Source: Labrenzia sp. VG12 (GTDB lineage Bacteria; Pseudomonadota; Alphaproteobacteria; Rhizobiales; Stappiaceae). Taken from it: a DNA stretch of 64,000 nt. The DNA lies in the NCBI RefSeq assembly GCF_002237595.1, contig NZ_CP022529.1:3906001-3970000 (forward strand). The letters run 5' to 3'. The notes under the pieces were generated by a model. That model ran no database searches. It was given only the letters and a program-made list of their open reading frames with translations, and was not told the DNA's origin. Positions within the stretch are counted from its first letter, which is position 1, and each line of letters opens with the position of its first letter. Below are positions 8,653 to 17,076 of the stretch, piece by piece. A program made the translations under genes and the position numbers.

Positions 8653-8844
8653 ATGACAGAACAGACCGAACGCGCCGTTGACCGCAAGCTGCTGGAGCTG
8701 CTGGTCTGCCCGGTAAGCAAGACAACCCTGGAATATGATGCCGAGGCGAAGGAACTTATTTCCCGGACCGCCAAACTCGCCTATCCGATCCGCAACGGCA
8801 TCCCGATCATGCTCGCCGACGAGGCGCGCAAGCTGGAAGACTGA
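8653..8844 (+). CDS. Trm112 family zinc-ribbon-like small protein
   Basis: The 63-residue protein carries the Trm112/UPF0434 pattern: KLLELLVCPVSKTTLEYD, then LAYPIRNGIPIMLADEAR. The bacterial family keeps the fold but lacks most zinc cysteines, as here (one Cys). In eukaryotes and archaea Trm112 activates methyltransferases; the bacterial role is not settled. The ATG at 8653 is chosen over an upstream in-frame codon at 8626, which would touch the stop of the Lon-domain gene. It is the last gene of that run. Confidence 0.9.
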   Translation: MTEQTERAVDRKLLELLVCPVSKTTLEYDAEAKELISRTAKLAYPIRNGIPIMLADEARKLED

Positions 8845-8970
8845 GCGACCCTCGAGCACTTCGGCTTGCATCCCGGCGGCTGATCTCACCCCCGATGAAC
8901 GGCTCGGACGTCTGGACCGACAGCTCGTTTTCGCCTAAACGCAGGCTGCAACCAGCTGTACGGTTCCAGA

Positions 8971-10125
8971 ATGTTTTTGTTACCTCTTTCCGATCCCTTG
9001 TGGCGCAAACTGGACGACGCCCACCGAGACAGGGACATACCGGAACGCCTTCATGCGCTGTCACAGGATTGGGACGAGGAAACGGCCAGCTCGCTTTTCT
9101 GGGATTGCCTGTGTCACCAGGACACCTGCTACGGCGCGACCTACGCATCGGTGCCCCACCTTCTTCAATTGGCCAAACGCCCTCCTGCACCGGAAGCAGT
9201 TGCAAGCATTGCCTGTTTCCTGGGACATGTTTCAATCGTGGCCTTTCAAGCCGCAGGTCATGGCCGCAGCGATGCGCCAGGTGTACTGCAGGGATTGCCG
9301 TCGGACCTCGAAGCCTGGGACCGCAAGCTCGATCCTTACCGGTCATTGCTGGAACATGCGAAGAAAGATCTGGCCGATCCCGAATTTCCGGAAAATGCAC
9401 TGAAATCGGTAGGCAACGTGTTATTTGAGCTGAGCTCCGGGCCACTTCAAGAGGGGCTTGACGTCGTTGAACCCGTGACGGGCCAGTCTGCCGCAACGAC
9501 CAGCGAACTGACCCTGTCGCGTGAAAAACGGCAGGCAGAACTGGATCGATACACGGACATACTGTCACGCAGCCCGGTTAACGAGGTAGACCTCAAGACA
9601 ATCGCTCGGATCGGTGACGCTTTCATCGAAGCTCAGGTCGAAATTGCTGACCTTTGCGGGAAAGCCTATGCAAACGCGGAGTCGCCTGCTGAGCGACGGT
9701 ACTTCTTGGCGGGAACCGTTGCCGCATTTGGGGATCACGAACTTGCGCAACTGCTGGAAAGCGGGGATGAGGGCGGCTTCGCGTGCGGCAACTGCCGCTG
9801 GCAGTATGAGTACCTGATGTTCGGGCAGCGCATGGCGTATTATGCCTCGCCGGTCGGCCCAGGCGAGAGTGACACGATCACGGCCTCTGAGGATCTGGTG
9901 TTACGGGACTACCAGGGCGGCGCTCCCGACCGTGCTGATGGACTTGTTCTGCCGTGCGAAGAGGTCGGGACTGACACCCCGGCGGGGCGGGCGCTTCAGC
10001 TCGTGAAGGCACACAAAGATCCGGAAAACGAACACAGACTGCGCCAGTTCAAGGGAACATTTCTATGCCAGAAATGCAGCACCCAAGTTCCGGTGACCAA
10101 GATTGCGAAGCACAATCGTTCCTGA
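8971..10125 (+). CDS. Unrecognised 384-residue protein with two CxxC pairs
   Basis: I do not recognise a named family. The N-terminal part contains LFWDCLCHQDTCYGATYASVPHLLQLA, which resembles the start of HEAT-like proteins often found as immunity-type or orphan proteins in other bacteria (from memory, not tested). The middle is helical (residues 110-250) and ends with AERRYFLAGTVAAFGDHELAQLL. The C-terminal part has CGNC (about residue 271) and CQKC (about residue 367) that could form one zinc site. No signal peptide or membrane span is seen. There is no clear ribosome site, so the start is uncertain. It stands alone between Trm112 and the convergent YggT gene. Confidence 0.65.
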   Translation: MFLLPLSDPLWRKLDDAHRDRDIPERLHALSQDWDEETASSLFWDCLCHQDTCYGATYASVPHLLQLAKRPPAPEAVASIACFLGHVSIVAFQAAGHGRSDAPGVLQGLPSDLEAWDRKLDPYRSLLEHAKKDLADPEFPENALKSVGNVLFELSSGPLQEGLDVVEPVTGQSAATTSELTLSREKRQAELDRYTDILSRSPVNEVDLKTIARIGDAFIEAQVEIADLCGKAYANAESPAERRYFLAGTVAAFGDHELAQLLESGDEGGFACGNCRWQYEYLMFGQRMAYYASPVGPGESDTITASEDLVLRDYQGGAPDRADGLVLPCEEVGTDTPAGRALQLVKAHKDPENEHRLRQFKGTFLCQKCSTQVPVTKIAKHNRS

Positions 10126-10414
10126 TGATCCGGCCAGATAAGTTGGTCGCCAACTCCGGTCCGCGTCACTGCCATCCGATCTGGCAGCCGCGCCGGTCGG
10201 GTTCTGGAGGCTGATCACAGCGATCTGAACGGCCGAAAAAAAACACAAGCCAGACGAATAGAATCCGCTGGATCACTGGACGCGACAAATCGCCAGGGCG
10301 CGGTTTTCAGGCTCTTTTCCATGACCAATGCCCCCGAGGATCGTGCTCGGACCAAGGGGGCTTGCTCTTCCAGAATATCCAAAGACGCGGGACAGCTTCC
10401 GGGAAACCCGGTTC

Positions 10415-10711
10415 TTACATCCCGTAGCTGAGCCGCGCGATGAAGCTCTGCAGGAACCAGATGATCAGCAGCAGGATGACAGGGGAAATGTCGATCCCTC
10501 CGAGATCCGGCATGAAGCGGCGGATCGGCCGCAGGGCGGGCTCGGTGAGATTGTAGAGCACACGACCGATCGTGTTGATGAACTGATTGCTCGAATTGAC
10601 GATATTGAAGGCGAACAGCCAGGAAAAAATGGCGCTGGCGATGATCACCAGAGAATAGAGGTACAGGGCAAGGCCTATAACATCCAACAAAGATCCGACT
10701 AATGCGCTCAT
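10415..10711 (-). CDS. YggT family membrane protein
   Basis: The 98-residue inner-membrane protein has two hydrophobic segments (about residues 8-30 and 75-92) and the family pattern SAIFSWLFAFN followed by LYNLTEPALRPIRRFMPDLGGIDISPVILLLIIWFL. YggT proteins have been linked to cell division, membrane organisation and osmotic adaptation. The ATG at 10711 is preferred; a GTG four codons upstream is also in frame. The DUF167 gene that often follows yggT is absent. Confidence 0.9.
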   Translation of the reverse strand: MSALVGSLLDVIGLALYLYSLVIIASAIFSWLFAFNIVNSSNQFINTIGRVLYNLTEPALRPIRRFMPDLGGIDISPVILLLIIWFLQSFIARLSYGM

Positions 10712-10934
10712 GTGCCGTCCCACTTCGAAGCTTCAGTTGCCTTTCATGTAGCTTCCTGACAGCCACGCCGCAAGGCGGCAACACCGGAAATCCAACTCTG
10801 CGGGCCAGGTGGGCTCGCTTGAGCGCTGCGGTGCCAAAATGCAACAGTCCGGCAAAACCCGAAATCCTTAGGGTTTGAGTAAGCGCCACCCGTGCTATCT
10901 TCCCGCCAAAGTTTTTTCCTTCTGGGTGGGATAC

Positions 10935-11738
10935 ATGTTCAAGTTTCTGTCGCGCGCCTCGCTGGCCCTTGCCCTGAGCGCCGTGTCCGGAGCCGCCCTG
11001 GCTCAAAGCGGAGAAGTCTCCGCACAGGATGCCAACCGTCAGTACGTGATCGATCTTGGCGTTGGCGCGATTGCCAAACCGCGCTACGAGGCAGCGGACT
11101 CCTATCTGGTCTACCCGTTCCCGATTGTTTCCGTCGGCCGGTTCTATCTCCCCGGCCTTGGACAGGTCGTCGATGGCCGCCGCAAGTCGGGCGTCTTCTT
11201 CTACCCGTCCTTCAATTTCATCGGCGAACGCAAGGCCAGCGATTCGGCGGACCTGACCGGCACCCGGACCGTCGACTGGGCTCTTGAACTGGGTCTTGGC
11301 GGCGGTTTCCGCACCGAACATTTCCGCGCTTTTGCAGAATTGCGCCAGGGCATCAACGGACATAGCGGCCAGGTTGGCCAGCTTGGCCTCGACGGCATCG
11401 TCTACCCGGCGGAAAAATGGGAAGTCAGTTTCGGCCCGCGTGCCGATTTCGCCACGGATGACTACATGGACACGTATTTTGGTGTCTCGGCCTCCGAGGC
11501 AGCCAACAGTGGCGGCCGGCTGACCCGGTATGATCCGAGCGGCGGCTTCAAGAGCGTCGGCCTTGCCGCCCGTGCCAGCTACGACTTCAACGACGACGTC
11601 CGCCTGCACATCCAGGGCGGCTATGACCGTCTGATCGGAGAAGCAGCCGACAGCCCGATCGCCGATGCCGGCAGCAAGGACCAGTTCAGCATTGGTCTTG
11701 GCGTGTCCTACCGGTTTGCCTTTGACGTCTTCAAATAA
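10935..11738 (+). CDS. MipA/OmpV family outer membrane protein
   Basis: The 267-residue protein has a signal peptide (MFKFLSRASLALALSAVSGAALA, cut near residue 23) followed by a beta-barrel pattern with alternating hydrophobic residues. It ends SIGLGVSYRFAFDVFK, close to the C-terminal aromatic expected of outer-membrane barrels. The strand pairs VYPFPIVSVGRFYLPG and GVFFYPSFNFIGER are typical of MipA/OmpV. In E. coli MipA is a scaffold for murein enzymes; in other bacteria the family acts as an outer-membrane channel or adhesin. The start ATG fits the signal peptide. A terminator follows. Confidence 0.9.
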   Translation: MFKFLSRASLALALSAVSGAALAQSGEVSAQDANRQYVIDLGVGAIAKPRYEAADSYLVYPFPIVSVGRFYLPGLGQVVDGRRKSGVFFYPSFNFIGERKASDSADLTGTRTVDWALELGLGGGFRTEHFRAFAELRQGINGHSGQVGQLGLDGIVYPAEKWEVSFGPRADFATDDYMDTYFGVSASEAANSGGRLTRYDPSGGFKSVGLAARASYDFNDDVRLHIQGGYDRLIGEAADSPIADAGSKDQFSIGLGVSYRFAFDVFK

Positions 11739-11767
11739 GCGCAAGGCGAGCCCTGCTGCACATAACG

Positions 11768-11794
11768 AAAAAGGAGGCCGACGGCCTCCTTTTG
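11768..11794. terminator. Bidirectional terminator between OmpV-like and pentapeptide genes
   Basis: The stem AAAAGGAGGCC/GGCCTCCTTTT has a 3-base loop. It is flanked by A and T runs, so it can end transcription of both convergent genes. Confidence 0.85.
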
Positions 11795-11825
11795 CATTTG
11801 CGGTCATGTTACCGGTTGCGAGACC

Positions 11826-12650
11826 CTAGTTGGAACACGGGATCAGGGTAATCCCGCGCGGCAGTTTCGTGGTCTCGTCACCGCAGGCTCCGAGGATCCG
11901 TTCCGGGTCCAGATTGTAGGCGCCGGTCAGGTCGGCGCCGACCAGCCGTGTCCGGCGCAAGAGCGCGCCGTCAAAATCCACATCTGTCAGGTTGGCACCG
12001 CTGAGGTCGGAACTGACAAACCGGACGCCGGACATGTCCGCTCCGGAGAAATCGGCATTGTGCGCCTTGATCCGGTCGAGCTTGGCATCCCGGAGCCGCG
12101 CCCTCTTGAAGCTGGCATCGGTGAGATCGACACGTTCCAGATTGGCATCGTCCAGCTTGGTCCTGTCAAAGGAGGCGCCGGTGGCGACCGAACGGATCAG
12201 GATGACATTGCGCATGTCTGCGCCATTGAAATTGGCACCAGGGGCAAGGCTGGCATTCATGTCCGCATCGCGCAGGTCCGCATCCTGGAAATTGGCTTCG
12301 CTGAGATTGGCCTTTTCCAGATCAACGGAGCGCATGCTGGCGTCTTCAAAATCACTGCCGGCAAAATCCGCGCGCTCCGCCTCGGCCCTTCGGAAATCGG
12401 CGCTCTTGAAATTCGCGTTCGTCAGCACCGCCTCCTTCAGATCGGTTTCGCGCAGGTTGGCCCTGCCGAAATCGGCGTCTTCCACGGTCAGGAAACGCAG
12501 TTCCGCCAGCCGGAGGTCGCAACGCGGGCAGCCGCCCTTTTCCTTGATCGCAGCCATGCGTTCCGCATCGCTGCCGGCCAGGGCCGGCGTCGCCAACATG
12601 ATCAATGTGCCGAAGCAGCCGGCCAGAACCCGCATCACCGTGTCGCTCAT
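11826..12650 (-). CDS. Secreted pentapeptide-repeat protein
   Basis: The 274-residue protein has a signal peptide (about residues 1-25, GTLIMLATPALAG). It is then built almost entirely of A(D/N)LxX pentapeptides from about residue 50 to 260, for example ANLRETDLKEAVLTNANF. These form a right-handed quadrilateral beta helix. Two cysteines in CPRCDLR precede the repeats and two more lie near the C-terminus (GACGDE and IPCSN), as in secreted members. The start at 12650 has AAAGGA upstream and begins the signal peptide; an upstream ATG at 12692 has neither. The function is unknown. Confidence 0.88.
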   Translation of the reverse strand: MSDTVMRVLAGCFGTLIMLATPALAGSDAERMAAIKEKGGCPRCDLRLAELRFLTVEDADFGRANLRETDLKEAVLTNANFKSADFRRAEAERADFAGSDFEDASMRSVDLEKANLSEANFQDADLRDADMNASLAPGANFNGADMRNVILIRSVATGASFDRTKLDDANLERVDLTDASFKRARLRDAKLDRIKAHNADFSGADMSGVRFVSSDLSGANLTDVDFDGALLRRTRLVGADLTGAYNLDPERILGACGDETTKLPRGITLIPCSN

Positions 12651-13056
12651 CACTTGTCCTTTTGACTGTCTCAACAAGACATAGGTTGCCAAAACGGCAG
12701 TTTAAGGATCCTGCCATGACAGAAAACTTAAAAATGCAAAAATGTTGGGAGATTTGTGCAAGAGGGCGGGAAGAAACGGACGGGGTCGCAGGTGCCCGTT
12801 TCTTCCAACCACATCAAGCGCTGACGACGCACTACCTGACAATCAGCGTGATTGTTAGAACGCAAAAGCCTTGCCAATTGGTTTTTCACCCCAGGCAGCC
12901 CATATCTGGGCCCTTGCACCTGAAGAAGCACAAGATGCTGACTTTGTTCAGACTTTCTTCACCAGCCCTGCATTGCAATTTGCAACGCCAACTGCAAACA
13001 GGGTTAACGGAACGCTAACAAGACAAAAGCCGCGCCGGTGGCTGACACCGGTCTCC
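12651..13056. other. Intergenic region, relatively AT-rich
   Basis: It holds the upstream region of the pentapeptide gene and the 3' flank of the patatin gene. A small hairpin, CCGGTG/CACCGG, at 13034-13050 may help end the patatin transcript. I see no gene. Confidence 0.5.
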
Positions 13057-14070
13057 TCAGGTGATCTCCGCACGCAGATCGAACGTCGAGCGCTTGCCGA
13101 CATCGTCAAAATGCCGGTCGAGCCAGTCTTTCGCGGTCTCGCGGCCAAGATCTCTCAAATGGGTCAGGAAGTCCCATTCCGCATTCAGTTTCGACGATGC
13201 CTGCAGCGGTTTCAGTTCTTCCGCCGCGATCCGGTGCATGTGAACCTTCACATATTCCTCGTCCGACAATTTGCCGTCCTCGATGAGCCTCGTGACAAAA
13301 TCGATGGCGCGCAGTTCGCGCAGAAGCGTCGAATTGAAGGTGATCTCGTTCAGACGGTTGACGATCTCCCGGGCCGTCCTTGGCACCTGGCGCCGCTCGG
13401 TCGGATTGATCTGGATGAGCACGACATCGGGTGTGTCGGTCTCGTAAAAGAGCGGATAGAGCGGCGGATTGCCCATATAGCCGCCATCCCAATAGGGTTC
13501 GCCGTCGATCTCCACGGCCTGGAACAGTTGCGGCAGACACGCGGACGCCATCACCGCGTCAAGCGTGACCTCCTTTTCCCGGAACACCCTGATCTTGCCG
13601 GTGAAGACATTGGTGGCGGCGATGAAGAGCTTCACGCCCGCACAGCAATGCACCTTGTCGAAGTCGACGATCCGTTCCACCACATCCCGGAGCGGGTTGG
13701 CGTTGAGCGGATTGAATTCATACGGCGAGGCAAAGCGGGAAACCACGTCGAAAAACAGGTAGCTCGGCGAATGGTCAAGGCTCCATTCGCCCAGGAACTT
13801 GTCCAAAGGCGTGCGCTGAATGGGGCTGGCCTGAGCTTCCCGGCTTACTTCGCTCCAGAAGGCTTCCAGGCGCTCGCGGGCACCCTCTTCCCCGCCCGCT
13901 TCCAGGCCGCTTGCCAGCACCACGGCGTTCATGGCCCCGGCGGACGTCCCTGTAATCGCGTCGATCTGGAAGCGGCTGTCCTCCAGGAACCAGTCCAGCA
14001 CGCCCCAGGTAAAGGCGCCATGGGCGCCGCCGCCTTGCAAGGCAAGATTGATCTTCTTGGGCGCGGCCAT
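13057..14070 (-). CDS. Patatin-like phospholipase / lipid acyl hydrolase
   Basis: The 337-residue cytoplasmic protein carries the full patatin signature: the oxyanion loop GGGAHGAF (about residues 13-20), the nucleophile elbow GTSAG (about residues 41-45) and the catalytic Asp in WDGGYMGNP. This gives a Ser-Asp dyad. It follows the 3-hydroxybutyrate dehydrogenase gene by 39 bases on the same strand. That pairing suggests release of hydroxyacids or fatty acids feeding the dehydrogenase, perhaps polyhydroxybutyrate mobilisation; this is inference. No signal peptide is seen. Confidence 0.9.
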   Translation of the reverse strand: MAAPKKINLALQGGGAHGAFTWGVLDWFLEDSRFQIDAITGTSAGAMNAVVLASGLEAGGEEGARERLEAFWSEVSREAQASPIQRTPLDKFLGEWSLDHSPSYLFFDVVSRFASPYEFNPLNANPLRDVVERIVDFDKVHCCAGVKLFIAATNVFTGKIRVFREKEVTLDAVMASACLPQLFQAVEIDGEPYWDGGYMGNPPLYPLFYETDTPDVVLIQINPTERRQVPRTAREIVNRLNEITFNSTLLRELRAIDFVTRLIEDGKLSDEEYVKVHMHRIAAEELKPLQASSKLNAEWDFLTHLRDLGRETAKDWLDRHFDDVGKRSTFDLRAEIT

Positions 14071-14109
14071 GGCTGCCCCTTCTTCCGGGTTTCGTGTCGT
14101 GCAGGCTCT

Positions 14110-14892
14110 TTAGTGCGCGGTCCAGCCGCCATCGATGGGCAGAATCGATCCCGTGATCGACGCAGCCGAATCGGAGCACAGGAAGACCGCGTAATCGGCC
14201 ACCTGCTCGATGGTCACGAATTGCTTGGTCGGCTGCGCCGCCAGCATGACATCGTTCTTGACCTGCTCTTCGGTCAGGTTGCGTGCCTTCATCGTGTCCG
14301 GGATCTGCGCTTCGACCAGCGGCGTCCAGACATAGCCCGGGCAGATCGCATTCACGGTGATGCCCTGTTGTGCCACTTCCAGTGCGACTGTCTTGGTCAG
14401 GCCGGCAATGCCGTGCTTGGCCGCCACATAGGCGGATTTGTAAGGCGACGCCACCAGCGCGTGCGCAGACGCCGTGTTGATGACCCTGCCCCAGCCCTTT
14501 TTCTTCATGCCCGGCAGGGCAGCGCGAATGGCATGGAACGCGGAGGTCAGGTTGATGGCGATGATCGCATCCCATTTCTCCACCGGGAACTCGTCCACCG
14601 GCGACACGAACTGGATCCCGGCATTGTTGACCAGGATGTCGACAGAGCCGAATTCCTGTTCCGCAGAAGCGACCATTCCGGCGATTTCGTCACCGTTCAG
14701 CATGTTGGCGGGTGAATACCGGCACTGGACGCCGAAGTCCGCTTCGATCGCGGCCCGGGTCTTCTCGATTTCATCCGCATCGCCGAGCCCGTTGATGACG
14801 ACATTGGCGCCCTTCGCGGCAAACGCGCGGGCACAGCCCAGACCGATGCCAGAGGTGGATCCGGTGACGAGGGCGGTCTTGTTGGCAAACAT
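14110..14892 (-). CDS. bdhA: D-beta-hydroxybutyrate dehydrogenase (SDR)
   Basis: Oxidises (R)-3-hydroxybutyrate to acetoacetate with NAD. The 260-residue short-chain dehydrogenase has TGSTSGIG for NAD binding (residues 10-17), NNAG at about 89-92, the catalytic Ser in NTASAHA, and YVAAK (Tyr and Lys). The segment FVSPVDEFPVEKWDAIIAINL and the end SITGSILPIDGGWTAH are those of BdhA enzymes specifically. GGGAG precedes the ATG. With the patatin gene downstream it forms a two-gene operon likely tied to ketone-body or polyhydroxybutyrate use. Confidence 0.93.
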   Translation of the reverse strand: MFANKTALVTGSTSGIGLGCARAFAAKGANVVINGLGDADEIEKTRAAIEADFGVQCRYSPANMLNGDEIAGMVASAEQEFGSVDILVNNAGIQFVSPVDEFPVEKWDAIIAINLTSAFHAIRAALPGMKKKGWGRVINTASAHALVASPYKSAYVAAKHGIAGLTKTVALEVAQQGITVNAICPGYVWTPLVEAQIPDTMKARNLTEEQVKNDVMLAAQPTKQFVTIEQVADYAVFLCSDSAASITGSILPIDGGWTAH

Positions 14893-15027
14893 GAAGGAAA
14901 CTCCCGAAGAAAAAATCCGGCACAGATTTCACCACTTATCGCCGCACTGCAACATCGAAGTGGCGAAAAGTGATGGCCCCTGGTCAGGAGCCCCTATTTC
15001 CTGACGACAATTGCTACACTCATAACG

Positions 15028-15135
15028 TCATCCTGAGGAGCGCGCGCCATGCGCGTCTCGAAGGATCGGCGGCCTATTCCGGTGCAAGTCGCCCCTCCTT
15101 CAAAACGGGCCTTCCGGCCCTCCTCAGGATCATGA
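15028..15135. repeat. Dispersed palindromic intergenic repeat, copy 1
   Basis: The element starts TCATCCTGAGGAGCG and ends CTCCTCAGGATCATGA, so its ends are inverted copies. Internal GTCTCGAAGGATCGGCGGC and GCCCCTC segments recur in the second copy at 26060-26163. It lies between divergently read bdhA and a convergent membrane-protein gene end. Confidence 0.8.
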
Positions 15136-15184
15136 ATTTCGGGTGGCGGTCTCTTTCGGTTAGCCCCCGGAACCTCACGGAAAC

Positions 15185-16072
15185 TCAGCGCCGGTTCATG
15201 CGCCGCACGCCGGCCAGAGCCTTATGCGCCTTGGACCTTGCCGCACTCTGGGTCCGCTCGACCTGTTCGAGATCCTCGTGTTTCAGCCCGAGCTTCTCGG
15301 CAAAGCGCTCCCGGATCAGGCCGTAGAAGGTCGCATGCAGACTGGCAAAGGCCCAGACAAGGATCAGCATCATGCCCATGGGGAAAATCGCCGAACGGAC
15401 CTGCTGCCAGACAAGATTGGCCGGCAGCAGACCGTCACTCATCCAGAGAACCAGCGCCCAGAGACCGACCAGGGCGCCGGCCAGAAGGCTCATCACCAGG
15501 GCGGCAAAGGCCATCGACCAGCCAAGGCCCGCAGTCGCACGCCAGCTTTCCCTGAGGCTGAGCGGGTCGTCGACGGCTGCCGCCGGCAGCACAACGGAAA
15601 ATTTCTGAACCACCATCAACGCGATGAAAGGCGCCAGGAACAGGAGCAGCAGGCCGAAACCTGCGGTCAGCGCGGCAAGAAGCGCCGACAGGAGGAAGAG
15701 CGGGATCAGCGACAGCATGCCGATCAGGCCGAGCACGATCTGGTAGACGATCACCCGCACGGTTCGCCCGCCAAACGCGATCGGAAAATCCTGCGCGCCG
15801 ATCAGGATACGGCGCACATAGGCAATGGCGATGGAAAACCCGACCAGCAGATTAGCCAGCCCGGCCAGCGCCCTGAGCGCACCCTCGTCGGCCGCGGCAA
15901 CAGGTTCGGTCATGTAGGAGACGGTTGTAAACCCGGTCTCGGGCATCAGCGAGGCACCGATGGCAAAATTCAGCGCGGCCAGCAGCAGGATGTAGGCCCA
16001 GCCGGTTTTGAACAGCGTGCCGATATTGTGCTGCGCCAGGGAAAGTGACCGCTCCAGAACGGTGAGAAACAT
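15185..16072 (-). CDS. Multi-span membrane protein, paralogue set A (1 of 3)
   Basis: The 295-residue protein has six or seven hydrophobic segments. A central motif, VLPAAAVDDPLSLRESWRATAGLGW (about residues 161-185), is shared in pattern with the next two genes on this strand. It resembles the polytopic domain of glycerophosphodiester phosphodiesterase membrane/YciC-type proteins (family resemblance from memory). The C-terminal tail is charged (RTQSAARSKAHKALAGVRRMNRR). It is the last gene of a same-strand trio, 41 bases after the preceding one. The function is unknown. Confidence 0.75.
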   Translation of the reverse strand: MFLTVLERSLSLAQHNIGTLFKTGWAYILLLAALNFAIGASLMPETGFTTVSYMTEPVAAADEGALRALAGLANLLVGFSIAIAYVRRILIGAQDFPIAFGGRTVRVIVYQIVLGLIGMLSLIPLFLLSALLAALTAGFGLLLLFLAPFIALMVVQKFSVVLPAAAVDDPLSLRESWRATAGLGWSMAFAALVMSLLAGALVGLWALVLWMSDGLLPANLVWQQVRSAIFPMGMMLILVWAFASLHATFYGLIRERFAEKLGLKHEDLEQVERTQSAARSKAHKALAGVRRMNRR

Positions 16073-16113
16073 ATCCTGCCCCAGTGGTTTGATACCGGGG
16101 CAGGATACCGAAT

Positions 16114-16923
16114 TTAGGCCGGTGCGCCAGCGCTGCCTGCAACATCCGGCTGCGACCGGTCACCTTCCTTGGCCAGCTTGTAGCCGTTGGTCAGGACGGA
16201 CAGTGCCAGAACGGTCATGATCATCTGCATCAGCAGGTTGATGGCCGCGGCCTTGGCCATCACGATGACCAGCGGCAGGGCACCGTCCAATAGACCGAGC
16301 GCGAACTGGAGAATACCGGTGGCAATCGCAAATGGCAGAGCCAGGGCGAGCGTTGCCAGGACCATCCACCAGCCCAATCCCTTGCCCGCCTCATAGGCTT
16401 CCTTGAAGCCAAGCGTCTCTTCGACCGCCGTTGCCGGCAGCACGAGGCTGACGCGAAACACGATCGGAATGAGCACGATGGCAACTGCCAGCACAAGAAC
16501 CGACATGATCACGGTAGAGCCGGTCACCATGCCGATGCCACCGGCAATCGCGTAAGCCACACCGAAACCGATCGTGATCACAAGCGACTTCAAGGCAAAT
16601 CGCAGTTCCAGCCCCCCGAAACGCAGATTGACCGCAGGCGGCTGTTCGCCCAGCAGCCCGAAGCGGTGCCAGGCAACCGCAATCGAAGATGCCGCGACCA
16701 GGCCGACCAGAGCACCGACGACCGACATCGCAGTTGCGGTCAGGAGAAACGGCGACCCGGCCGGATTTCCGGCAAACAGCGCCAGAACGACGACAAAGGC
16801 GAGTGCCACGGCCAGCTGGACCAGAAACCACGCGCTGACCACTTTGAATACGGCACCAAGATTGTCGAATACGAGTGAAATGGAAGATTTTACAAGATGC
16901 ATGAACATGGCGAACGAACTCAT
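16114..16923 (-). CDS. Multi-span membrane protein, paralogue set A (2 of 3)
   Basis: The protein has about 269 residues and six likely spans. It contains SIAVAWHRFGLLGEQPPAVNLRFGGLELRF, nearly repeated in the next gene (SIAVAWHRFAMLGERPATVFVRFGALEARF), and VLPATAVEETLGFKEAYEAGKGLGWWM. The start is uncertain: ATGs at 16923 and 16908 both fit, and alignment with the neighbour favours 16908 (MFMHLVKSS against MFKRLLTDS). A farther ATG at 16983 would add a polar stretch. The function is unknown. Confidence 0.72.
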   Translation of the reverse strand: MSSFAMFMHLVKSSISLVFDNLGAVFKVVSAWFLVQLAVALAFVVVLALFAGNPAGSPFLLTATAMSVVGALVGLVAASSIAVAWHRFGLLGEQPPAVNLRFGGLELRFALKSLVITIGFGVAYAIAGGIGMVTGSTVIMSVLVLAVAIVLIPIVFRVSLVLPATAVEETLGFKEAYEAGKGLGWWMVLATLALALPFAIATGILQFALGLLDGALPLVIVMAKAAAINLLMQMIMTVLALSVLTNGYKLAKEGDRSQPDVAGSAGAPA

Positions 16924-17076
16924 AGATAAGGTTGCAATATTCCGCTGCCCGTCGGAGTGCGTTTTATCTACGTGTTTGACCATTCAGCGCAAGAAAACTT
17001 CCCGCCCTGACGAATGTCTACTGAAGTTACCTGAAAATTCCATGTCATGAACTGTATAGCGCATGCATTACCATGG

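Noticed and set aside
12871..14715. Plus-strand 614-codon frame across patatin and bdhA
   Set aside because: It covers two genes with catalytic motifs on the other strand; the translation is His/Arg-rich shadow sequence.
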